From contig NZ_CP070619.1 in NCBI RefSeq assembly GCF_017068395.1, positions 8,556,001 to 8,620,000 on the forward strand: 64,000 bases of DNA, read 5' to 3'. Shown here one piece after another: positions 23,584 to 32,581 of this stretch. The number at the start of each line of letters is the position of its first letter. The stretch's first letter is position 1. Made by a program: the position numbers and the translations under genes. The stretch is from Rhodococcus pseudokoreensis. GTDB lineage: Bacteria; Actinomycetota; Actinomycetes; Mycobacteriales; Mycobacteriaceae. The notes under the pieces were generated by a model. It made no database searches. It had not been told where the DNA came from and saw nothing but the letters and a program-made list of their open reading frames with translations.

Positions 23584-25239
23584 TCAAGCGCTCGGTGCCG
23601 CGTAGACGCGATCACCACCCACATAGGTGAGGACGGCCCGGGTCTCGGCAATCAGGTCGGCGGGTCCGGTGAACGGATCCCGGTCGAGGACCACCAGGTC
23701 GGCGAGTTTGCCCACCTCGATGCTTCCCGTGTCGTCGAGGTGGTGCACGTACGCGGACCCGGCGGTGTAGGCGGTGAGTGCGGACGTGAGGTCGATCCGC
23801 TGCTCCGGTAGGAACACCGGACGCCCCTGACCGTCTCGACCCGGCAGAACCCGATTGACCGCGACATGGATCCCATGGATGGGGTCAGCGCTGCTGACCG
23901 GCCAGTCGCTGCCGGCCGCCAGAGTTGCGCCCGAGCGGAGCAGGGAACCGAAGGGATACTGCCGCCGGGTGCGTTCGTCCCCGAGGAAGGGGATGGTGAG
24001 CTCGTCCATCTGCGGCTCGTGGGCTGCCCACAGCGGTTGCATGTTGGCAGTGGCACCGAGCGCGCGGAACCGGGGGATGTCGGCGGGGTCCACGACCTGC
24101 AGGTGGGCGAGGTGCGGGCGGGTGTCGCGGAATCCGTTCGCGGTCCGGGCGGCCTCGACCGCGTCGAGCGCGTCACGTACGGCGCGGTCGCCGAGCGCAT
24201 GGAAGTGCACCTGAAATCCGAGGGCGTCGAGCTCGGTGACGAAATCTCGCAGTTTGTCCGGGTCGACGAAGCTGGTTCCGGAATGTGTGGTCGCGCAGCC
24301 ACATCCATCCAGATACGGGGAGATCATCGCCGCGGTGCGGGATTCGGCGACACCGTCGAGCATGATCTTCACGGTGTCGGCGCGCATCCTCCCGACGCGG
24401 AGACGGGAGCGTCGCCGGAGTAGGTCGGGGATCTGTTCGGATCCCCGGTCGCGATCCCACCACAGGGCGCCCGCGACCCGAGCGGTGAGGGACCCCTCGC
24501 CGGCCGCGGTCAGGTAGGCGTCGGAGACGTCGGAGATGCCGGAGGTGTCACCGAGCAGCGCGTCCTGCCAGGCGGTGATGCCGAGCGAATGCAGGTGCTG
24601 CTGTGCGTGGAGCAGTGCCTCGAGTCGGTCATCGGGGGTGTGCTGTGGGGTGTGGCGGCCGACCAGGTCCATCGCGGACTCCTGGAGCATTCCGGTCGGC
24701 TCGCCGTCGGCATCGCGTTCGATGCGGCCACCGATGGGATCGGACGTCTCACGGGTGATGCCGGCGATAGCCAGGGCCCTCGTGTTCACCCACGCCCCGT
24801 GGTGGTCGCGGTTGGGCAGGAAAACAGGCCGGTCCCGCACCACGGTGTCGAGGAGTTGCGCAGTGGGTGTGCCGCCGTCGAACGCCTCCATCGACCACCC
24901 GCCGCCCACGATCCACGGCAATTCCGGATGCGCATCGGCATAGCTGCGGACGGCAGCGAGGGTGGAAGCGGCATCGCTCGTGCCAGTGAGGTGGCAGCGG
25001 GCATGCTCCAGGCCCGCCACCACCGGATGAATGTGCGCGTCCTGGAAGCCGGGCAGCAGCAGCCTGCCGGTGAGGTCGACGACCTCGGTGCGGGCGCCGA
25101 TCAGCTCCCGGACCTCGTCGTGGCCGACGGCCGATATCCGGCCCCCGGTGACGGCGACCGTCGTGGCTCGGCGGCGCGCCGGATCCATGGTGGCAATCGA
25201 TCCGCCCGTGAAGACCAGATCTGCGGGTAGTGCTGACAT
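23584..25239 (-). CDS. YtcJ-type amidohydrolase
   Basis: The protein has 551 residues from ATG 25239, which follows GGAG at good spacing. The family layout is clear: an N-terminal beta-sandwich strand (ADLVFTGGSIATMDPARRRA), then the first metal-site motif LLPGFQDAHIHPV (HxH). VHFHALGDRAVRDALDAV, HLAHLQVVDPADIPRF and AAGSDWPVSSADPIHGI supply the later His and Asp ligands. SIEVGKLADLVVLDRDPF closes the domain. This is the Amidohydro_3 family, zinc-dependent hydrolysis of an amide or related bond; the substrate is unknown. It is 60 bases downstream of the APC permease on the same strand, suggesting that imported substrate is hydrolysed. Confidence 0.93.
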   Translation of the reverse strand: MSALPADLVFTGGSIATMDPARRRATTVAVTGGRISAVGHDEVRELIGARTEVVDLTGRLLLPGFQDAHIHPVVAGLEHARCHLTGTSDAASTLAAVRSYADAHPELPWIVGGGWSMEAFDGGTPTAQLLDTVVRDRPVFLPNRDHHGAWVNTRALAIAGITRETSDPIGGRIERDADGEPTGMLQESAMDLVGRHTPQHTPDDRLEALLHAQQHLHSLGITAWQDALLGDTSGISDVSDAYLTAAGEGSLTARVAGALWWDRDRGSEQIPDLLRRRSRLRVGRMRADTVKIMLDGVAESRTAAMISPYLDGCGCATTHSGTSFVDPDKLRDFVTELDALGFQVHFHALGDRAVRDALDAVEAARTANGFRDTRPHLAHLQVVDPADIPRFRALGATANMQPLWAAHEPQMDELTIPFLGDERTRRQYPFGSLLRSGATLAAGSDWPVSSADPIHGIHVAVNRVLPGRDGQGRPVFLPEQRIDLTSALTAYTAGSAYVHHLDDTGSIEVGKLADLVVLDRDPFTGPADLIAETRAVLTYVGGDRVYAAPSA

Positions 25240-25299
25240 CGCGAATCTCCTGTCGGGAAGTGCTTTCGTCGGTATTCGGATCACGCGGCGGTGCGCTGA

Positions 25300-26835
25300 T
25301 CAGGAACGGGTGGTGACGGCGACCTCGGCGGGCGCACCTCCACCGAGCAGGTTCGCGTCGTCGGCGTCAGTTCCGCGGCCGGTGACGAAATAGGGCGATC
25401 GGCGGACCCATTTCGCATGCGCGGCCACCATCAGCCCCGACATCACGACGAGGATCGGGAACAGTAGCTGAAACCACCCGTTGGTCGCGCTGATCTCGAG
25501 ATGATCGGCCGAGGTGTAGAAAATCCAGCCCAGATATCCGCCGAGCGCCAGCAGCACCAGGGCACTGCTCCCGGGAAACACGACCGCGCGCAATCCCTCC
25601 CACGGATGTTCCCGCAGGAGTCCGCGGAACCGCACAGCGGCCGCGAGTGCCGTCAAGCCGTACCAGAGTGCGACCACCAGTCCGATCGAACTGATGCCAG
25701 CACCGAGAAGATCGCTCAGCTTGGGGATGACCGTGGCCAGAAGCGCGACCACGGCGGAGATGCCGCCGAGCAGCACGGTACCGGCCGCGGGGGTTCCGTA
25801 ACGGGAATGGACACGGGTCCACACCGGGCCGAGTGTGCGGTCCCTGCCCATCGCGAACAGTCCACGCGCACTGGGTATCACGGTGGCCTGGAGTGAGGCG
25901 ACGACGGAGAACATCAGCGCCAGCACGGGGAGCGCGGCCAGCGGTTGATCGGCGAGCGCCTCGCCGAGATACGCGAGCCCGACGGTCCCGTTGTCCGCGA
26001 GTTCCGCCGGGGTGAGGACGCGCTGGAACGCCACCGCGCCGAGCAGGAACAAGCCGAGGACCAGAAAGACGGTGATCACACCGGCGCGGGACGCGTCGCG
26101 CGGATCGCGCACCTCCTCGCTCACGCTGAACGCCGCTTCGAAACCCCAGTAGAAGAAGACGGCGATCACCATGCCCTGCGCCAGCACGGCGAACGACGGA
26201 ATTGCGAAGGGGTTGAACCAGGAGAGCGAGAACGGCTGGCTCCCGGCGAACAACCCGTACACGCAGAAACCGATCAGCACGACGTACTCGAAGACGAGGA
26301 GGTACTTCTGCAGTCGTGCCGCCACCGCGACGCCGCGGACAGCGGTGAAGGTCACCGCTCCCAGAACGGTGAGTCCCAGCAGCGTCGACTGCAGTGTGGA
26401 ATCGGGATCGAGGGGGAGTCCGGCGACACTGTGCACGCCGGCCATGCCGCCGAGCTGCAGGATCGCCGACCCGGCGATCGCGGTGGTGTAGGCCATGAAC
26501 ACGACGACGGCGACGATGGCCATCCAGCCGGTGAGGAACCCCAGCCACGGACTGAGGCTGCGGCCCACCCAGACGTAGCTGTTGCCGCAGTTGGGTTCGA
26601 CCCGGTTGAGCCGGGCATATCCGCTGGCGATTCCCAGAATGGGAACGAACGCCAGCAACAGCACCACCGGCATCTGGAGGCCGACCACGGCGGCGACGAC
26701 TCCCAATCCGACACCGATGCTGGTCGTCGCCGCGGTACTCGAGGCGGCGATCGCAATGCCGTCCATGACTCCGAGGGTTTTGTGGAAGGCCGTCGCCCTG
26801 GGCGCGCCGGCCGCGCCGTCGTTCACTGTTGCCAT
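25300..26835 (-). CDS. APC-superfamily amino acid/amine permease
   Basis: The protein has 511 residues from ATG 26835; an upstream in-frame ATG at 26934 would add a polar 33-residue leader. About twelve hydrophobic helices are visible, starting with IAIAASSTAATTSIGVGLGV and VVAAVVGLQMPVVLLLAFVP, and including YFYWGFEAAFSVSEEVRDPR, the conserved APC segment after helix 6. SARGLFAMGRDRTLGPVW is the typical cytoplasmic loop 8 motif. Substrate probably an amino acid or amine. It forms a unit with the amidohydrolase and is divergent from a TetR gene with a candidate operator between them. Confidence 0.93.
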   Translation of the reverse strand: MATVNDGAAGAPRATAFHKTLGVMDGIAIAASSTAATTSIGVGLGVVAAVVGLQMPVVLLLAFVPILGIASGYARLNRVEPNCGNSYVWVGRSLSPWLGFLTGWMAIVAVVVFMAYTTAIAGSAILQLGGMAGVHSVAGLPLDPDSTLQSTLLGLTVLGAVTFTAVRGVAVAARLQKYLLVFEYVVLIGFCVYGLFAGSQPFSLSWFNPFAIPSFAVLAQGMVIAVFFYWGFEAAFSVSEEVRDPRDASRAGVITVFLVLGLFLLGAVAFQRVLTPAELADNGTVGLAYLGEALADQPLAALPVLALMFSVVASLQATVIPSARGLFAMGRDRTLGPVWTRVHSRYGTPAAGTVLLGGISAVVALLATVIPKLSDLLGAGISSIGLVVALWYGLTALAAAVRFRGLLREHPWEGLRAVVFPGSSALVLLALGGYLGWIFYTSADHLEISATNGWFQLLFPILVVMSGLMVAAHAKWVRRSPYFVTGRGTDADDANLLGGGAPAEVAVTTRS

Positions 26836-26935
26836 CTGCGTCGCTTTCGCTCGAAGGGTGGGGAGGGCGACGCCAGGCCCGGATCCGGACTTCTCACGGC
26901 CGGTGCCTGGGGTTTCGCTCCCTGCCTGTGACATG

Positions 26936-26970
26936 CAACACTGTCGATGTCCGCATGGTCAACGGTGTTG
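26936..26970. promoter_or_regulatory. Candidate TetR operator
   Basis: CAACACTGTCGA (26936-26947) and TCAACGGTGTTG (26959-26970) form an inverted repeat with ten of twelve positions paired and an 11-base spacer. It lies between the divergent permease (26835) and TetR (27005) starts. Symmetry, spacing and location fit a TetR dimer site that controls both directions. Confidence 0.42.
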
Positions 26971-27004
26971 GCATAAGTCGGGATGCGACGGAAGGAGCCC
27001 GAAA

Positions 27005-27733
27005 TTGGCGAAGCAGATGGTCTCGGATTCGCCCAGAAGGAGACGCAGGCCGACGAAGCAGGGTGTCGTTCTCTCGGAGCAGACGATCATCGAAACGGCG
27101 TTGCGGTTGCTGCGGCATCACGGCAGCGCGGGGTTGTCCGCTCGCCGTCTCGGGGCTGCGCTGGGGGCCGACCCGAGCACCCTGTACCGGTACTTCCACG
27201 GAATCGACGACCTGACGCTGGCGATCGCCGACGAGCTGATCGGCCGGTCGTTTCACGGCTGGGAACCCACCGGGGACTGGTGGCGAGACCTGTACGCACT
27301 CGGAATACGTTCGCATGCGGCATATCTGGATCACCCGCAGGCGGCAGTCCTGTCGGCCAGCAGAGTCAGCGGCCGCGCCTCCGAGCAAGCCGCAGTCGAC
27401 ACGATTCTCGGAATACTGCGTGAAGCGGGCTTTCCCGACGGTGCAGCCGTCCGCCTCTACCGCGCGTTCGTCGATCAGATGCTGGCGTTCGCCGCACTCG
27501 ACGGCGCCGAACTCGCGCTACCCGACGACGTCCGTGAGTCGGACCGGGAACTGTGGCGATCGTCGTACACGCAACTGCCGGCCGAGACACACCCGCACAT
27601 CGCTGCGACCGCGGGACTTCTCGTCGGACTCGCCGACCGCAGTGCGTATCCAGACGCACTCGAACTGTTCCTGGACGGCGCACGCGCCCTGCTTCAGCGA
27701 CTCGAAACGACGAGGGACCCGGCGGGCACGTGA
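27005..27733 (+). CDS. TetR-family transcriptional regulator
   Basis: The protein has 242 residues from a TTG at 27005, eight bases after AAGGAG. After a basic leader (SDSPRRRRRPTKQG) the helix-turn-helix reads LSEQTIIETALRLLRHHGSA, GLSARRLGAALGADPSTLYR, YFHGIDDL, typical of TetR. The C-terminal ligand domain (about residues 85-240) resembles the TetR_C groups that sense small hydrophobic molecules. It is divergent from the permease-amidohydrolase unit and 51 bases upstream of the flavoprotein gene, so it may regulate all three. Ligand unknown. Confidence 0.92.
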   Translation: MAKQMVSDSPRRRRRPTKQGVVLSEQTIIETALRLLRHHGSAGLSARRLGAALGADPSTLYRYFHGIDDLTLAIADELIGRSFHGWEPTGDWWRDLYALGIRSHAAYLDHPQAAVLSASRVSGRASEQAAVDTILGILREAGFPDGAAVRLYRAFVDQMLAFAALDGAELALPDDVRESDRELWRSSYTQLPAETHPHIAATAGLLVGLADRSAYPDALELFLDGARALLQRLETTRDPAGT

Positions 27734-27784
27734 CCGTCGGCAGACACCGCGAGTCCGGTCGTAGAATTCATCGGGGAGAACCTG

Positions 27785-29260
27785 ATGTGCTCCATTCGGC
27801 GAACCGTGTTGATCGCTGCCGCTCTTGCCGTCGGTGCGGCGGCAGCCAAGGGCGTGTCTGTCGCACGGACCCGGGACGTGCCGCCACCGGCTGTGGACGG
27901 CGAGTTGCGCTTCGACCGGGCGGCGCGCGACGCCGTCGCCGACGACTTCGGGCACCTGGTCCGCACGCCGCCGGAGGTCGTACTGCTGCCGGGGTCCACC
28001 GACGACGTCGCCGCGACGATCCGCTGGGCCGCGAAGCGGGGCCGCACGTTCGCCCCGCAGGGGCAGCGGCATTCGGTGTGGGGACGATCGTCCGCCCCGG
28101 ACGGCATCGTGGCCGATATGACGGCGCGGCATTCCGTCGGTGACGTCCGGGGAGACCGGATCGTCGTCGGCGCGGGCGCGACGTGGAGCGAGGTGCTCGC
28201 CGCCACGCTGCCGCAGGGAAAGACCCCGCCCGTGCTCGCCGACTACCTCGGGCTGTCGGTCGGCGGGACACTCGCAGTCGGGGGTGTCGGCGGCACGACC
28301 TGGCGATACGGCGTCCAGAGCGACAACGTCGTCTCGATGGTCGTGGTGACCGGTGCGGGGCGGACGATCACCTGTTCGGCGGAGCACCATCCCGACCTGT
28401 TCGCCATGGTGCGGGCGGGTCTCGGCCAGGTGGCCGTGATCACCGAGGCGACGCTCGCGCTCGTCGCGGCGCCGCGGCAGGTCCGCAGGTTCGTGCTGTC
28501 CTACCCGGACCTCGCGACGATGCTGCGGGACGAGCGTCTCCTGGTACGCGCCGGCCGCTTCGATGCGGTGCAAGGTGCGATTCCGGCAGCGCCGACCGGT
28601 GGTCTGATGTTCCAGGTGGACGTCGCGAAATTCTTCACCGGGAGCCCACCGGACGACGACGTCCTGCTGGCCGGTCTGTCCGACGATGTGGCCGGGCGGA
28701 CGCCGAGCACCATTCCGTATGCCGACTACCTGAACCGGTTGGCCGGGCTGGAATCGGCGTTGCGCGCCAACGGCCAGTGGTTCCACCCGCACCCCTGGAT
28801 CACGACCTTCATCGGTGACTCCCGGGTCGCGGACGTCGTCGACGACGAGCTGGGCAGGATCGACGCCGCACACGACCTCGGCGCATTCGGCCAGATCGTG
28901 CTCTCTCCGATCTTCACCGGAGCGATCACAAGCCCGCTGCTGCGCACACCCTCGGAGGAGCTGTGCTTCGCGTTCAACTTCGTCCGGGTGCCGACGACGG
29001 CCGACCGCGGCAACGCCGACCGGCTCGTGGAAGCCAACCGGGCCGTGTACGAACGCGTCCGCAGCAACGGCGGCACGCTCTACCCGGTCAGCGCGTTCCC
29101 GATGTCACCCGAAGACTGGCGCCGGCATTTCGGGCCCGCGTTCGACCGTCTCCGTGAGGCCAAGCGCACCTTCGACCCCGAGCACGTCTTGACACCCGGC
29201 TATGAGATCTTCGAGGACGTTCCACACCACCTCAACCGGCGGCGAGCGGCACCAGGGTGA
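27785..29260 (+). CDS. Exported FAD-linked oxidase, cytokinin-dehydrogenase-like
   Basis: The protein has 491 residues with GGGGAGA before the ATG. Residues 1-28 contain RRTVLIAAALAVGAAAA, a twin-arginine-like signal. The FAD-binding domain has PPEVVLLPGSTDDVAATIRW and PQGQRHSVWG, with His96 in the position that covalently binds FAD in this superfamily. GGTLAVGGVGGTTWRYGVQSDN and HPDLFAMVRAGLGQVAVIT follow the plant cytokinin dehydrogenase pattern. The C-terminal half (WFHPHPWITTFIGDS, LYPVSAFPMS) fits the cytokinin-binding domain. Cytokinin as the actual substrate is unproven. The gene overlaps the convergent glycosyltransferase gene by 29 bases. Confidence 0.85.
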   Translation: MCSIRRTVLIAAALAVGAAAAKGVSVARTRDVPPPAVDGELRFDRAARDAVADDFGHLVRTPPEVVLLPGSTDDVAATIRWAAKRGRTFAPQGQRHSVWGRSSAPDGIVADMTARHSVGDVRGDRIVVGAGATWSEVLAATLPQGKTPPVLADYLGLSVGGTLAVGGVGGTTWRYGVQSDNVVSMVVVTGAGRTITCSAEHHPDLFAMVRAGLGQVAVITEATLALVAAPRQVRRFVLSYPDLATMLRDERLLVRAGRFDAVQGAIPAAPTGGLMFQVDVAKFFTGSPPDDDVLLAGLSDDVAGRTPSTIPYADYLNRLAGLESALRANGQWFHPHPWITTFIGDSRVADVVDDELGRIDAAHDLGAFGQIVLSPIFTGAITSPLLRTPSEELCFAFNFVRVPTTADRGNADRLVEANRAVYERVRSNGGTLYPVSAFPMSPEDWRRHFGPAFDRLREAKRTFDPEHVLTPGYEIFEDVPHHLNRRRAAPG

Positions 29261-30794
29261 AGTGGCCGACTCCGCGGGCCGCGGAGAACACTTCCCACGA
29301 CATGGGACCGCCGGGACCGCGGCCCTCTCCGTACCGGAGGTCGAAGGCGGGGTTCACCGGCGCCAGTCGGTAGTCGAAGAAGGCGTAGTTGGCGCGCAGC
29401 ATCGTTCGCGCCGGCTCGGAGGCCTCGGCGAGCCGCGGCACCAACCGGTCCTCGACCACCAACCCGCGGTCGGAGAACTCGTCGACGATGACGCATTCAC
29501 AGAAGTACGCGAGCGTGCCGATCTCACCGGGAGACCGGACCGGTGCGTCCCCGACGAGCGTCCCGACCGCACGGCCGACCCGCTCGTAGTCCTGCGCACT
29601 CGCCCAGTTGCCGAAAATGGGTGGCGCCTCCCACGGGAGGCCGCCCTCGACGTCGAAATACACTGCGCCGGCGCCCAGCACGGCGAGCAGACCGGCCAGC
29701 GCACCGACGACGGCGCGGTCCGCGGTGTCGCGAGCGGCGGTCCAGTGGATGCCGGCGGCGAGGACGGCGAACATCGCCAGCGTCGTCGCGGGCGCCACGT
29801 AGTACCAGTGGTACGGCACGGTGTCGAGGACGACGTAGGCGACGTAGTACAGCGCGCCGGACAGCCCGAGCGCGAGGACCGCCCCCGGCACCGGTAGCGG
29901 TCGCTTCCGGTAGCGGGCGTACGAGAAGAGCGCGAGCAGAAGCAGGACGAGTCCGAGTGCTGCCGGCCCGAAAGCGGCGACGGTCCGCCACGGGTTGGAC
30001 TCGAAGTACATGATCGGGCCGGTGAGGTAGTTGAAGCCGCCCACGTCGGAGGCCTGCCCCTGCTTGATCAGGAAGGTGTCGGGCAGGGCCGAACCGAGGA
30101 CGAGCCAGCTGAACACGTACCACGGCGCGGCGATCGCGGCGAAGCCGGCGAGGGCCCGACGCACCTGGCCGCCGCGAATCGCCGGCGACAGGGCCGCGAT
30201 GACGAGAACGAACACGAGCAGGTCCAGTCGAACCAGCGCCGCCGTACCCGCGGCCGCACCGAACCACGCGGCCCGCCCGTCGAGCGCGAACCACACCATC
30301 ACCGCGACCGCGGCAGGGATCAGGAGCACCTCGAGCCCGACCGCCGACAACACGAACGGGTTGAACGCCACCAGCGCACCGGCGAGCGCCGCCCAGAACG
30401 TTCCGAGGCCGAGTCGCCGCCCGATCCGGGCCAGCACCCACCCCAGTAGTGCGGTGACCGCGACGTTGAGCATCCCGAGTGCGAGCAGCGGATCGCCCGG
30501 GCCCCACAACCGGGTCAGGAACGTCAGCGCCCCGAGCACCAGCACGTTCAGCGGGGACGTCGACGTGTTCGCGGTCAGTCCGTGCACGATCGCCCACTCG
30601 CCGTGGACGGCCAGGTTCCGGGCGGCCGACAGGCTGATGTAGGCATCGTCGGTGAGGCTGCCGGACACGACCCAGAACAGCACGGCCGCCACCACCGCGC
30701 CCGATGCGGCGAGGATCGCCGGCGCCCGGTACGGGTTCGCGACCGGTGGCGGGGTGGACCGATCGAGCGGTGGGTTCAGCAATCCTGTAGACAC
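29232..30794 (-). CDS. GT-C type membrane glycosyltransferase
   Basis: The protein has 520 residues from GTG 30794. The N-terminal helix (APAILAASGAVVAAVLFWVV) is followed by the motif LTDDAYISLSAARNLA and TANTSTSPLNVLVLGAL; the acidic pair after the first helix is the mark of GT-C enzymes that use polyprenyl-phosphate sugars. At least nine further hydrophobic segments follow, then a soluble C-terminal domain of about 150 residues. Relatives act in arabinogalactan and lipoarabinomannan assembly (AftB-like) or as mannosyltransferases. The exact sugar cannot be told. It may draw on the mannosyl donor made by the Ppm1-like enzyme at 37145. Confidence 0.82.
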   Translation of the reverse strand: MSTGLLNPPLDRSTPPPVANPYRAPAILAASGAVVAAVLFWVVSGSLTDDAYISLSAARNLAVHGEWAIVHGLTANTSTSPLNVLVLGALTFLTRLWGPGDPLLALGMLNVAVTALLGWVLARIGRRLGLGTFWAALAGALVAFNPFVLSAVGLEVLLIPAAVAVMVWFALDGRAAWFGAAAGTAALVRLDLLVFVLVIAALSPAIRGGQVRRALAGFAAIAAPWYVFSWLVLGSALPDTFLIKQGQASDVGGFNYLTGPIMYFESNPWRTVAAFGPAALGLVLLLLALFSYARYRKRPLPVPGAVLALGLSGALYYVAYVVLDTVPYHWYYVAPATTLAMFAVLAAGIHWTAARDTADRAVVGALAGLLAVLGAGAVYFDVEGGLPWEAPPIFGNWASAQDYERVGRAVGTLVGDAPVRSPGEIGTLAYFCECVIVDEFSDRGLVVEDRLVPRLAEASEPARTMLRANYAFFDYRLAPVNPAFDLRYGEGRGPGGPMSWEVFSAARGVGHFTLVPLAAG

Positions 30795-31005
30795 CGCGAC
30801 ATCGTAGAGGGCAGGGGGAAACGCCGCGCAGCCACCGAACCCGAAGGTGACGAGGTCGTACGTTTTGCAGTGTGTTTAGCGGCGCGGATTGACGGGAAAT
30901 CGATGGCGCAGGGTCGGAGGCGCAACCGGTGGCACACCCGGTCCAGGTTCCGCGGGTTGAGTCCCCAGGCCGCGGGACCGCCCGCCGCCGATGGCTCCCG
31001 GCGTG

Positions 31006-31290
31006 CTACTCGCTGAATTCGCCCATCGCGGGCGACCATTCGCGAATCTGCATGTTCGCCACCAGATTCTCCTCGGCGAACGGATCGTGCGCGAACACGC
31101 GCGCGACCGCGTCCTCGTCCTCGGCGTCGACGATGAACAGCGCACCGTGGCCGCTCGCGAGAGGCCCGGTCGAGCGCATGATCTTGCGACGGAGGAGCTC
31201 GGAGAGCCACGCACGGTGCTGTGTTCGGTGATCGTCGCGAAGGGCCGACGTCTCAGGGCTGTAGGTGTACTCCACGACGAACAGTGGCAT
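31006..31290 (-). CDS. YciI-like (YCII-related) protein
   Basis: The protein has 94 residues. The sequence MPLFVVEYTYSPETSALRDD, HRTQHRAWLSELLRRKIMRS, GPLASGHGALFIVDAEDEDA and FAHDPFAEENLVANMQIREW follows the YCII ferredoxin-like fold, with the conserved His in the HRAWL helix and the HDPF motif before the last strand. The domain is usually a small dimeric enzyme or binding unit of unknown activity. It starts 11 bases after the stop of the CBS gene, so the two are probably co-transcribed. Confidence 0.92.
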   Translation of the reverse strand: MPLFVVEYTYSPETSALRDDHRTQHRAWLSELLRRKIMRSTGPLASGHGALFIVDAEDEDAVARVFAHDPFAEENLVANMQIREWSPAMGEFSE

Positions 31291-31301
31291 GTGGTCCTCG
31301 C

Positions 31302-31730
31302 TCAGCCGTGGTCGATGTAGGACTCGAGCTGGTCGCGTTCGGTCTGCAACTCGCCGATCCGGCTCTTCACCACGTCGCCGATGCTGACGATGCCGACCAA
31401 TTGGCCGTCCACGATCACCGGCAGATGCCGGATCCGGCGTTCGGTCATGGTTTCGGCGAGACTGTCCACGGTGTCGGTCGGCAGGCACGCGAACACCGAT
31501 GTCGTCATGATGTCCACGACCCGCGCATTCAGGATGTCGGGGCCGCGTTCGTGGATGCGGCGCACGATGTCGCGTTCGGTGACGATCCCGACGACGGCGT
31601 CGTTCTCCGTGACCACCAGGGCTCCGACGTTGTGCCGGGCAAGTTCGCCGATCAGGGTGCTGACCGGCATTTCCGGATCCACCGTCACCACGGCGGGACC
31701 CTTGTTCCGCAACACATCCGCGATTCGCAT
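31302..31730 (-). CDS. Tandem CBS-domain protein
   Basis: The protein has 142 residues from ATG 31730. Two CBS motifs fill the protein: residues 5-60 (ADVLRNKGPAVVTVDPEMPV, GALVVTENDAVVGIVTERDI) and residues 70-130 (VVDIMTTSVFACLPTDTVDS, IRHLPVIVDGQLVGIVSIGD). The end is a short acidic helix. CBS pairs bind adenosine nucleotides and act as energy or redox sensors; stand-alone two-domain forms are common in mycobacteria and rhodococci, some linked to hypoxia. First gene of a pair with the YciI-like gene. The orphan response regulator is divergent from it. Confidence 0.94.
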   Translation of the reverse strand: MRIADVLRNKGPAVVTVDPEMPVSTLIGELARHNVGALVVTENDAVVGIVTERDIVRRIHERGPDILNARVVDIMTTSVFACLPTDTVDSLAETMTERRIRHLPVIVDGQLVGIVSIGDVVKSRIGELQTERDQLESYIDHG

Positions 31731-31894
31731 CTGGACACCCCGATCCCTGGGCTCTCCCACTGTCCGCCGTCTCGATCATAGGCAGACTTCGAGCGTATGC
31801 CAGGGGTAATGGAGGTCTTGGTTTGGTTATCCACTCGTGACCGCCTGTCGTGCGGGCAGCGCGCCCACTCGGAGCGCGGTGTTAGGTTGGCGCT

Positions 31895-32554
31895 GTGCCG
31901 ATCACCGTGCTACTCGTCGACGACCAGGAACTGATGCGGATGGGCCTCAACATGGTGCTCGACGCCCAGGACGACATCACCGTCGTCGGTGAGGCGAGCG
32001 ACGGGGCGGCCGCCGTCGCCGCGGTCCGCAAACTCGAACCCGACGTGGTGCTGATGGACGTCCGGATGCCGGTGGTGGACGGGGTGAGCGCCACCGCCCA
32101 GATCCTGGAGTCCGGTGTCGCCAGCCGTGTGCTGGTGATGACGACGTTCGACCTCGACGAGCACGCCATGGGTGCGTTGCGGGCGGGGGCCAGCGGTTTC
32201 CTGCTCAAGGACACCCCGTCGGAAGACCTGGTGTCGGCCATTCGCAGCGTCGCCGCGGGTGATGCCGTGGTGTCGCCGAAGGTGACCCGGCGGCTGCTGG
32301 CGAGGTTCCTCGACGACGGTCCGGCGCCGTTGCGCGACCCGGAGGTCCTCGACGTGCTGACCGAGCGTGAGCGGGAAGTTTTACAGTTGGTGGCCACCGG
32401 GCTGTCGAACACGGAGATCGCCGCTCAGCTGTTCCTGTCGGAGTCGACCATCAAATCGCACGTGGGCCGGATCCTCACCAAGCTGAACGTCCGCGACCGG
32501 GTGCAGGCCGTGGTGCTGGCCTACGAGACGGGCCTGGTGCGACCCGGCTCGTAG
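31895..32554 (+). CDS. NarL/LuxR-type response regulator, orphan
   Basis: The protein has 219 residues from GTG 31895. The receiver domain has the acidic pair VDDQE at residues 8-12, the phosphoacceptor Asp55 in DVVLMDVRMP, and the conserved Lys in GFLLKDTP. The C-terminal LuxR-type helix-turn-helix is LTEREREVLQLVATGLSNTE, IAAQLFLSESTIKSHVGRIL. No histidine kinase gene lies next to it in this window, so its partner is elsewhere. The divergent CBS/YciI genes (start 31730, 165 bases away) are possible targets. Confidence 0.95.
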   Translation: MPITVLLVDDQELMRMGLNMVLDAQDDITVVGEASDGAAAVAAVRKLEPDVVLMDVRMPVVDGVSATAQILESGVASRVLVMTTFDLDEHAMGALRAGASGFLLKDTPSEDLVSAIRSVAAGDAVVSPKVTRRLLARFLDDGPAPLRDPEVLDVLTEREREVLQLVATGLSNTEIAAQLFLSESTIKSHVGRILTKLNVRDRVQAVVLAYETGLVRPGS

Positions 32555-32581
32555 GCCGGCGGGTGGGGAAGCGTACCGCGG

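Noticed and set aside
26835..26934. Permease start at the upstream ATG 26934
   Set aside because: It would add a 33-residue polar leader that APC permeases do not usually have and bring the start to two bases from the candidate TetR operator.
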